NCBI GenBank assembly: GCA_022616085.1
Contig: JAKEFN010000043.1
Location: forward strand, 1 to 20,452
Reading direction: 5' to 3'
DNA length: 20,452 nucleotides
DNA from: a bacterium
GTDB lineage: Bacteria > Patescibacteriota > Minisyncoccia > Phycocordibacterales > JAKEFN01
This document shows positions 14,851 to 20,452 of this stretch, piece by piece. The notes beneath the pieces are model-generated. The model searched no databases and was not told where the DNA came from. It worked only from the letters and a program-made list of their open reading frames with translations. The position numbers were made by a program, and so were the translations under genes. How positions within the stretch are numbered: the first letter of the stretch is position 1; each line of letters starts with the position of its first letter.

Positions 14851-14916
14851 GTTGCACAGACGGCTTTTGTGTGCAATAATTAGAAAAATTCGGCGTTATC
14901 ATTACTTTTTAAATTG

Positions 14917-14922
14917 TATATA
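14917..14922 (+). promoter_or_regulatory. Likely -10 box of the dsbA-like gene
   Basis: TATATA ending 5 bases before the ATG at 14928, without an SD; a leaderless start is suggested. The -35 candidate TTATCA (14896-14901) is only fair. Confidence 0.35.
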
Positions 14923-14927
14923 TTTCT

Positions 14928-15680
14928 ATGAACAAAAAAGAAAAAATATTTTGGGCGGTGTTTGTGGTGGTTGTTATTGCCGCGGTTGCGGGCATCATAT
15001 GGGGAGCGAAAGACGGCTCCGTAAAGATGGCCGTGGACGACGATGTGCTTGTCGGACATGAACGAGGCGCCCCCGATGCAAAAGTCATTCTTACAGAATT
15101 CGGCGACTTCCAGTGTCCGGCGTGCGGCGCGTATCATCCTCTTACGACACGCCTCATTGAAGAACGCGGAGACAAAGTGAAATATGTATTTAAAAACTTT
15201 CCACTCGCGAATGTTCACCAGAACGCGACCGCGGCGGCCGAAGCGGCAGAGGCGGCCGCGCTTCAGAACAAATTTTGGGATATGCACGATATGCTTTTTG
15301 AGCATCAAGACGAATGGTCTGCGGAGTCCAACCCGACTGAATTGTTCGCAAAGTATGCTATTGAAATCGGCCTCGATCCGAGAAAATTTAGGGAAGACAT
15401 GAAGTCGCCTGGGGTTTCTGAAACAATTACCGCCGACATTGCCGCGGGGTCCCGCGCGGGCGTCTCATATACGCCATATCTTCTTTTGAACGGAGAACGC
15501 ATTGAAACTCCCCAAGGCTACGAGGAACTCCTTAAAGTAATTGATGCGGCGCTCGCAGAAGCTTTACCTATGGAGACAGGAACCGAAGACGATCTTGGCG
15601 GGGAAGCTTCGGCGCTTCCAGAAGAGGGCGGAGCGGAAGAAAAAAGCGCGCCTGAAACAGAAGACAATGGACTCTACTAA
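14928..15680 (+). CDS. Membrane-anchored DsbA-like thiol-disulfide oxidoreductase
   Basis: A 250-residue protein with a basic start, one membrane segment (about 7-26) and a thioredoxin-fold domain with inserted helices as in DsbA/BdbD. The redox motif is FQCPACGAYHP (C63, C66), and the cis-proline is P183 in VSYTPYLLLNG. It should form or shuffle disulfides in exported proteins on the outer face of the membrane. The last ~40 residues are a disordered acidic tail rich in Glu, Ala and Gly, beyond the fold. The start is the ATG at 14928, 5 bases after a TATATA box. Its last 14 bases overlap the acylphosphatase gene. Confidence 0.9.
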   Translation: MNKKEKIFWAVFVVVVIAAVAGIIWGAKDGSVKMAVDDDVLVGHERGAPDAKVILTEFGDFQCPACGAYHPLTTRLIEERGDKVKYVFKNFPLANVHQNATAAAEAAEAAALQNKFWDMHDMLFEHQDEWSAESNPTELFAKYAIEIGLDPRKFREDMKSPGVSETITADIAAGSRAGVSYTPYLLLNGERIETPQGYEELLKVIDAALAEALPMETGTEDDLGGEASALPEEGGAEEKSAPETEDNGLY

Positions 15681-15966
15681 AAAACGCATCACCTGTGTCG
15701 TTTCTGGACGCGTGCAAGGAGTGATGTTTCGCGATTTTGTGCGTCGAAAAGCTCGGAAGCTTGGATTGACCGGTTTTGTCAGAAATGAAACAAACGGAAC
15801 GGTGTCCGCTGTTGCTGAAGGAGACGAGCCGAACCTCGAGATTTTTTTGGAAGACCTAAAAAGGGGGCCGGTATTTTCGAAAATAGCGGCTGTCGAAAGC
15901 GCATGGAGCGAGGCGACCGGCGAATTTAACGCATTTGAAATCAAATTTTACTCTGATCAGCCCTAG
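15667..15966 (+). CDS. acyP: Acylphosphatase
   Basis: A small cytoplasmic enzyme of 99 residues that hydrolyses carboxyl-phosphate bonds such as acetyl-phosphate. The signature is complete: VSGRVQGVMFRDFV with the phosphate-binding R22, then GFVRNETNGTVSAVAEG with the catalytic N40. The length is normal (about 90-100). The frame is open upstream through the DsbA tail, but the family begins at about this methionine (15667), which overlaps the dsbA-like gene by 14 bases and implies translational coupling. There is no SD. The pseudouridine synthase gene starts 2 bases after its stop, so the three are probably co-transcribed. Confidence 0.92.
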   Translation: MDSTKKRITCVVSGRVQGVMFRDFVRRKARKLGLTGFVRNETNGTVSAVAEGDEPNLEIFLEDLKRGPVFSKIAAVESAWSEATGEFNAFEIKFYSDQP

Positions 15967-15968
15967 CC

Positions 15969-16685
15969 ATGCCGGATGTCTCGGTCATCTACGAAGACGA
16001 ATTTATCCTTGCGCTCAACAAGCCGGCGGGGCTTATGGTCCATGGCGACGGGCGCTCAAACGAAGAAACGCTTTCCGATTGGATTCTTGAACATTATCCG
16101 GCTCTTGAAGCAATCGGCGAACCCCTTGAGATACCAGGAAAGCGTATTGTTCGTCCGGGGATAGTTCATCGGCTTGACCGCGGGACATCAGGTGTGATTG
16201 TTGTCGCAAAAACAGATGACACCTTTTTTTTCTTGAAAGAGGCTTTTAAAAAAAGGGAAGTTTCTAAAATATACCACGCGATTGTATGGGGAAGGATTAA
16301 AGAGGGCGGCATCGCTCATCGCGCAATAGGGCGGAGCGCGCGGGACTTCAGGCGGTTCGCGGTCGATGAAGAGGCGCGCGGCGTGCTTCGAGACGCGCGG
16401 ACGCGTTACGAACCCATTTTTAGCAATAAGGAATTCACACATCTTGAAGTCCGTCCGGAGACGGGTCGCACGCATCAAATTCGAGTGCACATGAAATCAA
16501 TAAACCACCCGATTGTGTGCGACAAGCTCTACGCGCCGAAGAGACCGTGCGCGCTTGGGTTTGCCCGCCACGCGCTCCATGCATACGCAATCACGATAAA
16601 AAATCAGAACGGCGCCATTCTTCGCATTGAAGCGCCCCCTCCGGCAGATTTTGAACACGCAGTCGCTCTCCTCCAGACAGCATAG
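15969..16685 (+). CDS. RluA-family pseudouridine synthase
   Basis: RNA-modifying enzyme of 238 residues that isomerises uridine to pseudouridine, most likely in 23S rRNA. Motifs in order: LNKPAGLMVHG near the N-terminus, the catalytic IVHRLDRGTSGVIVVAKT with D70, YHAIVWG, and RPETGRTHQIRVHM, the RluA hallmark. There is no N-terminal S4 domain, so it is a short form that might resemble RluA/RluC-like subgroups; the exact target base cannot be told. It starts 2 bases after the acylphosphatase stop, in the same likely operon. Confidence 0.92.
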   Translation: MPDVSVIYEDEFILALNKPAGLMVHGDGRSNEETLSDWILEHYPALEAIGEPLEIPGKRIVRPGIVHRLDRGTSGVIVVAKTDDTFFFLKEAFKKREVSKIYHAIVWGRIKEGGIAHRAIGRSARDFRRFAVDEEARGVLRDARTRYEPIFSNKEFTHLEVRPETGRTHQIRVHMKSINHPIVCDKLYAPKRPCALGFARHALHAYAITIKNQNGAILRIEAPPPADFEHAVALLQTA

Positions 16686-16691
16686 TATAAT
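16686..16691 (+). promoter_or_regulatory. TATAAT box directly before a start codon
   Basis: A perfect -10 hexamer adjoining ATG 16692 and 6 bases before ATG 16698. No -35 at normal spacing. If used, it would give a leaderless mRNA from 16698. Confidence 0.35.
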
Positions 16692-17114
16692 ATGCGCATG
16701 CAGAGACGTATTCTTCCGTTCATAATAGTTATTCTTTTATACATAATTGCGATTGTGCACATGCTTGCTTTTGTGTATTACTGGTATTGGACGTATTTTT
16801 GGCTTGATATGGTGATGCATTTTCTCGGAGGGCTTTGGCTTTCTCTTTTTTCTTTGTGGTTTTATTTTTTCTCTCCGCGGAGGAAAGAAGACGTATCTGT
16901 AAACACCCGCGACGTATGGGCGATTGCGATTGTTGTTACTTTGATAATCGGGCTGTTGTGGGAAATATTCGAGTTTAGTGTTGATTCGCTTATATCCCTT
17001 CGAGAATACGACCCGCGAGATGCCGCAAGCGATATGGTATGCGACCTTCTCGGCGCTTCTGTCGGTTCTTTCTATTTTTTACGAATAATGAAGCCCCATG
17101 AACAAAAACCATAA
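16692..17114 (+). CDS. Small four-helix membrane protein (YjdF/VanZ-like)
   Basis: A 140-residue protein with four hydrophobic segments (about 8-29, 33-62, 74-97 and 112-132). Conserved-looking polar residues lie within or next to the helices: DMVMHFLGG, LLWEIFEF and DAASDMVCDLLGASVG. This arrangement resembles the DUF2238/YjdF and VanZ-like membrane families, whose biochemical roles are mostly unknown. An alternative start is the ATG at 16698, which would be leaderless with the TATAAT at 16686-16691. The end overlaps the beta-CASP gene by 17 bases. Family assignment is tentative. Confidence 0.6.
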   Translation: MRMQRRILPFIIVILLYIIAIVHMLAFVYYWYWTYFWLDMVMHFLGGLWLSLFSLWFYFFSPRRKEDVSVNTRDVWAIAIVVTLIIGLLWEIFEFSVDSLISLREYDPRDAASDMVCDLLGASVGSFYFLRIMKPHEQKP

Positions 17115-18489
17115 AAAGAAAGTGCGAATAACGTTTTACGGCGGGATAGACACCCCGACGGGATCGAATTTTCTCCTGGAAACAGGTGAAGGAGAACAGG
17201 CTATTCGCATCTTGATAGACTGCGGGTTGAAGCAGGGGTCTCGAATTTGCGACGATGAGAATTGGCAGACATTTCCATACCGGCCGGAAGAAATCGATGC
17301 GGTTATCATTACGCACGCGCACCTCGATCATACAGGGCGTCTTCCCTCGTTTGTTCGTGCCGGTTTTGCCGGCACTATTTATTCAACGCATCCGACGAAG
17401 GAGATTGGCCTCATAATGCTTGAGGACAGCATACGGGTGCTTACCAAAGAGGCCCATGAATGCAGGCGAGAACCCATTTATAATCCGGACGATATCAAAA
17501 ACACGCAAAAAATATGGAAAGGAATAGCGTATCATGAGTCTATTTCTTTTAAAAATGGCATTTCTTTTGTCCTTCGGGATGCGGGTCATATTCTCGGCTC
17601 GTCCATGGTTGAATTTTTGATAGACGGCGCAAAAATAGTTTTTAGCGGGGATTTGGGAAACTCTCCTGCGCCGCTTCTCAAAGACACTGAAAAGGTGACT
17701 GATGCGAATTATCTTATTCTGGAAAGCGTATACGGCGACCGCAAGCACCCCTCAAAGGAGGGGCGGAAGGAAGAACTCGAAGATGTGATTGAAAATAGCG
17801 TGAAAAAAGGAGGCGCCCTTCTGGTGCCGGCGTTTTCCGTGGAGCGGACGCAAGAGCTTTTGTTCGAAATAAACGACCTTGTAAGCCACGGCCGCATCCC
17901 GCCGGTGCCTATTTTTGTCGACTCCCCGCTTGCTATCAAGGTGACGGATGTCTATAAAAAAAGCGGTGCATATTTCAATAAAGAGGCGCGCTACATTATA
18001 AAATCCGGGGACGACATTTTTAAATTTCCTAATCTTGTATTCACGTTCCATCACCATGAATCGGAGAAAATAGCGGAGACGCCCAATCCAAAGGTCATCA
18101 TCGCGGGTTCAGGAATGAGCAATGGCGGTCGTATTGTTCGTCACGAACAGCGCCATCTTCCTGATCCCAAGAGCTCCCTTTTGATTGTCGGATACCAGGC
18201 GGCTGGTACGCTTGGACGGGAGCTTTTGGACGGGGCGAAGAAGGTGCGCATTATGGGTGAGGATGTGGTGGTAAGGGCGAATGTCATCGACCTGTCTGGA
18301 TATTCGGCGCATCGAGATTCCGATGGGCTCTTTCAATTCGTCTCGGATACGGCGGATACAGTGAAGCGCGTTTATGTGGTGATGGGCGAACCGAAAGCGT
18401 CTCTTTTTCTTGTGCAGAAACTTCGCGACTATCTCGGTGTTGACGCGCGGGCGCCGAAGAGGGGTGAGACGGTGGAATTGGATCTTTGA
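17098..18489 (+). CDS. Beta-CASP metallo-beta-lactamase-fold ribonuclease
   Basis: A 463-residue zinc nuclease of the metallo-beta-lactamase/beta-CASP family (bacterial relatives of CPSF-73/Ysh1). Zinc ligands: THAHLDHTGRLP (H73, H75, D77, H78), DAGHILGSSM (H164) and FSGDLG (D185). Beta-CASP motifs follow: an acidic residue in LILESVYGD, the FVDSPLA stretch, AGSGMSNGGRIVRH, and the terminal SGYSAHRD. It probably cleaves RNA in the cytoplasm. It is shorter than RNase J and lacks its C-terminal domain, so I do not call it rnj. It overlaps the preceding membrane-protein gene by 17 bases. Confidence 0.93.
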   Translation: MNKNHKKKVRITFYGGIDTPTGSNFLLETGEGEQAIRILIDCGLKQGSRICDDENWQTFPYRPEEIDAVIITHAHLDHTGRLPSFVRAGFAGTIYSTHPTKEIGLIMLEDSIRVLTKEAHECRREPIYNPDDIKNTQKIWKGIAYHESISFKNGISFVLRDAGHILGSSMVEFLIDGAKIVFSGDLGNSPAPLLKDTEKVTDANYLILESVYGDRKHPSKEGRKEELEDVIENSVKKGGALLVPAFSVERTQELLFEINDLVSHGRIPPVPIFVDSPLAIKVTDVYKKSGAYFNKEARYIIKSGDDIFKFPNLVFTFHHHESEKIAETPNPKVIIAGSGMSNGGRIVRHEQRHLPDPKSSLLIVGYQAAGTLGRELLDGAKKVRIMGEDVVVRANVIDLSGYSAHRDSDGLFQFVSDTADTVKRVYVVMGEPKASLFLVQKLRDYLGVDARAPKRGETVELDL

Positions 18490-18533
18490 TATAATAATGA
18501 AAAAAGTGGAAGTGGAAATTGAAGATAATATGA

Positions 18534-18539
18534 TAAAAT
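18534..18539 (+). promoter_or_regulatory. Possible -10 box of the SLOG-protein gene
   Basis: TAAAAT ending 6 bases before the ATG at 18546; TATGAT at 18529-18534 and TATAAT at 18490-18495 are alternatives in the same AT-rich gap. No convincing -35. Confidence 0.3.
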
Positions 18540-18545
18540 TAAAAA

Positions 18546-19181
18546 ATGGGGAAACACGAACACCAAAAACTTAAATTGTGCGTTTCCGGCGCTGCCGAAA
18601 CGGGCGTATGCGGCATTGGCGCGCTCGAAAAAGCAAAAGAGATTGGTCGCGAGATTGTCCGTCAGGGGGCGGTTTTGGTAACCGGTGCGACCACAGGGTT
18701 TCCGCTCTGGTCCGCGATGGGCGCGAAAGAAGAAGGGGGCATCTCAATAGGCCTCTCTCCAGCAGGATCCGAAAAAGAGCATTCGGAAGTATATGGGCTT
18801 CCGGTGGATTATCTCGACCTTATTATCTACACAGGATTCGGCTATTCAGGACGGAATCTCCTGCTTACCCGAAGCTCGGACGCTGTCTTTGTGGGATGCG
18901 GCAGGATCGGCACGATTAACGAGTTTACCGTCGCTTTTGAGGATAATAAGCCGATCGGCGTTCTTGAGGGAGAATGGGAGACAGATGAGACACTCAAGCT
19001 TATTTTGGAGCGTGCGCATCGGTCGAACGACAAAATTGTATTCGGGAGCGATCCTAAAGAGCTTGTCAAAAAAGTGATTGATCTTGTGCGTAAAGATAAG
19101 AAGAAATATATGCGATTTTACGAAAATCCGGACGCCGCGCGCGTCTCCTACGACGGCGATGATGGTTCGCGAACGCTTTGA
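18546..19181 (+). CDS. SLOG/LOG-like Rossmann-fold nucleotide-binding protein
   Basis: A 211-residue soluble protein of the SLOG superfamily (LOG, DprA and TIR-linked SLOG domains bind nucleotides or their derivatives). Visible: an N-terminal strand-loop LCVSGAAETG (11-20), GAVLVTGATTGFP (41-53), and SDAVFVGCGRIGTINEF (111-127), the position of the PGGxGTxxE motif in LOG enzymes. The reading GCGRIGTINE keeps G-T and E but not the PGG, so cytokinin-type phosphoribohydrolase activity is doubtful. A C-terminal basic helix (about 160-190) follows. Start ATG 18546, 56 bases after the beta-CASP gene, no SD. The role is unknown. Confidence 0.75.
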   Translation: MGKHEHQKLKLCVSGAAETGVCGIGALEKAKEIGREIVRQGAVLVTGATTGFPLWSAMGAKEEGGISIGLSPAGSEKEHSEVYGLPVDYLDLIIYTGFGYSGRNLLLTRSSDAVFVGCGRIGTINEFTVAFEDNKPIGVLEGEWETDETLKLILERAHRSNDKIVFGSDPKELVKKVIDLVRKDKKKYMRFYENPDAARVSYDGDDGSRTL

Positions 19182-19192
19182 AACAGAGCCAT

Positions 19193-19206
19193 CGGGGTAG
19201 ACCCCG
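19193..19206. terminator. Weak hairpin between convergent genes
   Basis: CGGGG-TAGA-CCCCG, 5-bp stem, between the SLOG-protein gene and rplT, which converge here. No T tract follows on either strand, so termination is uncertain. Confidence 0.3.
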
Positions 19207-19213
19207 GGAAAAT

Positions 19214-19561
19214 TTATCCTAATGTATATTCCACCACGCGTTTGAACACATCGGGCTTTTTGAGAGCAAGTTCGGAGAGAACCTTGCGGTTGATGTCCAT
19301 ATTTTTCTTTTTTGCTTTGCCCATAAAAGCGCTGTAGCTAATTCCGAGCGGGCGAAGTGCGGCATTCATACGAACCTGCCAAAGTCCTCGAAAAACACCC
19401 TTTTTTTCACGCCGATCGTTAAAGGCGTGCATGCCCGCGTGAAGCACAGCTTCTTTTGCCTTGCGTTCTTTCGTGCTTCTGCCAAAGCGATACCCCTTTG
19501 TTTTTTTAAGGACGTTTCGCCGCCGCTTTATTGATGTGACACCTCGTTTGATCCTGGTCAT
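19214..19561 (-). CDS. rplT: 50S ribosomal protein L20
   Basis: Large-subunit assembly protein of 115 residues that binds 23S rRNA. It is recognised from MTRIKRGVTSIKRRRNVLKKTKGYRFGRS-type basic N-terminus, AFNDRREKKGVFRGLWQVRMNAA in the middle and the helical C-terminus ending KPDVFKRVVEYTLG. Length and sequence pattern are normal for the family. Third gene of the conserved infC-rpmI-rplT order, 38 bases after rpmI. In several bacteria L20 represses this operon through an mRNA structure; I did not find such a structure here. Confidence 0.97.
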   Translation of the reverse strand: MTRIKRGVTSIKRRRNVLKKTKGYRFGRSTKERKAKEAVLHAGMHAFNDRREKKGVFRGLWQVRMNAALRPLGISYSAFMGKAKKKNMDINRKVLSELALKKPDVFKRVVEYTLG

Positions 19562-19599
19562 GGTAGTTTAAATTTTAAAAAGTGATGGAAGTTTCAATA

Positions 19600-19785
19600 T
19601 TATGAAGACGGCAAAAATCTGCTTTTTGTTTTCCCTGAAAAAGAAAGGCGCTCCGGATGCCGTCTTTCGAGCTGGTTTACGCGCCGTTCTTTGGCATTAA
19701 AGTGATTCCCTCCACCCCTTCGCGCCAGGAGTTTCCCTTTTTTTGTTACCCGTATTCTTTTGGTAAATGATTTGTTTGTTTTCAT
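19600..19785 (-). CDS. rpmI: 50S ribosomal protein L35
   Basis: A 61-residue, very basic large-subunit protein. MKTNKSFTKRIRVTKKGKLL followed by an RRGGGNHFNAKE stretch matches the family start, where KTxKxxxKR and a nearby GKxxxRxxGxxH are typical. The usual length is 62-66. It lies 13 bases after infC and 38 bases before rplT, in the standard translation operon. There is no SD. Confidence 0.95.
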   Translation of the reverse strand: MKTNKSFTKRIRVTKKGKLLARRGGGNHFNAKERRVNQLERRHPERLSFSGKTKSRFLPSS

Positions 19786-19798
19786 ATTTTAATTGCAG

Positions 19799-20314
19799 TT
19801 ATTTTGTTTTCTCTATGATAAGCGTCAACCCTTTCGGGCTTTTCATCGGACCTTCCGCGACCGTATAAAGCACCCCAATCTTATCAAGCACTCGCGCGAT
19901 CCGTTCGTCAAGGAATTTTTTATCAAGGTATTTCGCCCTCCCGCGAAGGTAAAGATCAACCTTGACTCGATGTCCCTCTTTAAGCCAGTTTGTGGCATTT
20001 TTTGCTTTGAGTTCGAGATCGTGGTCGCCGGTGCCTATTTTTACCTGGATAGTCTTCGTCTCTGTGATGTGCTGTTTGGTCCGAGCCTCCTTCTGTTTCT
20101 TTGAAAGCTCATACTGAAACTTACCATAATCCATTATTTTGGCAACAGGGGGAACGGCATTGGGCGAAATTTCTATGAGATCGAGGCCGGCTTCCTTTGC
20201 CCGCCTGAGCGCTTCATGTGTCGGAAGTATGCCCGCATTTTCGCCGTTTTGGTCAATCACGCGCACCTCCGGCGCTCTTATCTGGCTATTTATATTATTT
20301 GTTTCTTTTAACAC
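19799..20314 (-). CDS. infC: Translation initiation factor IF-3
   Basis: Binds the 30S subunit, blocks premature 50S joining and checks start-codon pairing. The N-domain shows NSQIRAPEVRVIDQNG and ISPNAVPPVAKIMDYGKFQYE, the infC signature. A lysine-rich linker follows (SKKQKEARTKQH), then the C-domain with GDHDLELKAKNATNWL and the closing GLTLIIEKTK. I place the start at the GTG at 20314 (171 residues; E. coli IF-3 has 180). The frame is open to an ATG at 20374, but the best promoter lies between the two. Rare starts are usual for infC. First gene of the infC-rpmI-rplT operon. Confidence 0.93.
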   Translation of the reverse strand: MLKETNNINSQIRAPEVRVIDQNGENAGILPTHEALRRAKEAGLDLIEISPNAVPPVAKIMDYGKFQYELSKKQKEARTKQHITETKTIQVKIGTGDHDLELKAKNATNWLKEGHRVKVDLYLRGRAKYLDKKFLDERIARVLDKIGVLYTVAEGPMKSPKGLTLIIEKTK

Positions 20315-20336
20315 AAATTTGTTTCGATTATTGTAT

Positions 20337-20364
20337 ATATTACCAACTTTTGAAGAAAATGCAA
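20337..20364 (-). promoter_or_regulatory. Promoter of infC-rpmI-rplT
   Basis: On the minus strand TTGCAT (20359-20364), a 16-base spacer and TAATAT (20337-20342). Transcription would begin near 20330, about 16 bases before the proposed GTG start of infC. Confidence 0.45.
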
Positions 20365-20418
20365 GAAAATACAAGGCGTTATTCTTCCGGGAAGATTTGT
20401 GCTACTGTTGGAAGTATC

Positions 20419-20452
20419 ATGAGACCTTTTTCAAAAACGATTGTTTTTTTTG
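20419..20452 (+). CDS. Possible gene start cut by the window edge
   Basis: ATG at 20419 opens a frame reading MRPFSKTIVFF to the edge, with a basic then hydrophobic beginning like a membrane or signal segment. GGAAG lies 5 bases upstream. Only 11 codons are visible, so this may be chance. It would diverge from infC. Confidence 0.3.
   Translation, partial: MRPFSKTIVFF

Noticed and set aside
18497..18574. 25-codon frame starting MKKVEVEIED
   Set aside because: It starts 1 base after a TATAAT box and overlaps the start of the SLOG gene in another frame; the AT-rich gap easily yields such a frame by chance.
20315..20374. Upstream ATG at 20374 as the infC start
   Set aside because: The added 20 residues do not look like IF-3 and the best promoter (20337-20364) lies inside this stretch.
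1..20452. CRISPR array, tRNA or rRNA genes, transposase
   Set aside because: No regularly spaced direct repeats, no cloverleaf or rRNA sequence, and no transposase motifs were seen on either strand by eye.

Overview
The window looks like part of a small, reduced bacterial genome, most likely a member of the Candidate Phyla Radiation (Patescibacteria, Parcubacteria-like). This is inferred from the shortened YebC, the hairpin-rich intergenic DNA, several very small proteins, and many housekeeping genes that begin right after a -10-like box without a Shine-Dalgarno (SD) site. No rRNA or tRNA gene was recognised that would settle the taxonomy.

Layout. Positions 1-344 hold no convincing gene but carry hairpins and a 129-bp inverted-repeat element that runs into the 3' end of a class A penicillin-binding protein gene (minus strand, to 2888). 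tyrS diverges from it (3049-4503) and ends at a strong hairpin shared with a convergent gene for a 40-residue acidic peptide. ruvC and yebC overlap on the minus strand. Going right on the plus strand come a DUF2914 membrane protein, a membrane-anchored PsbP-like protein and a GNAT acetyltransferase that ends at a clean terminator.

The centre of interest is 8649-14753. An NrtR-type regulator (degenerate Nudix domain plus winged helix) is followed by a PP2C phosphatase, a Ser/Thr kinase fused to a probable beta-propeller, a long nicotinamidase-like cysteine hydrolase and a von Willebrand A (vWA) protein, closed by a terminator. A HldE/TagD-like nucleotidyltransferase follows. The kinase/PP2C/vWA set matches the logic of the TerY-P triads and of E. 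coli yegI-yegK(pphC)-yegL. The same GTGT-N7-ACAC palindrome lies in front of the regulator and over the promoter of the operon. My reading is an NAD(P)- or ADP-ribose-responsive phosphosignalling module joined to nicotinamide turnover. All five enzyme and signalling genes have good SD sites, unlike most of the window.

From 14754 rightward the content is ordinary: a possible short transcript, a DsbA-like oxidoreductase, acylphosphatase, an RluA-type pseudouridine synthase, a small membrane protein, a beta-CASP ribonuclease and a SLOG-fold protein. These meet the convergent infC-rpmI-rplT operon on the minus strand. A possible gene start is cut by the right edge.
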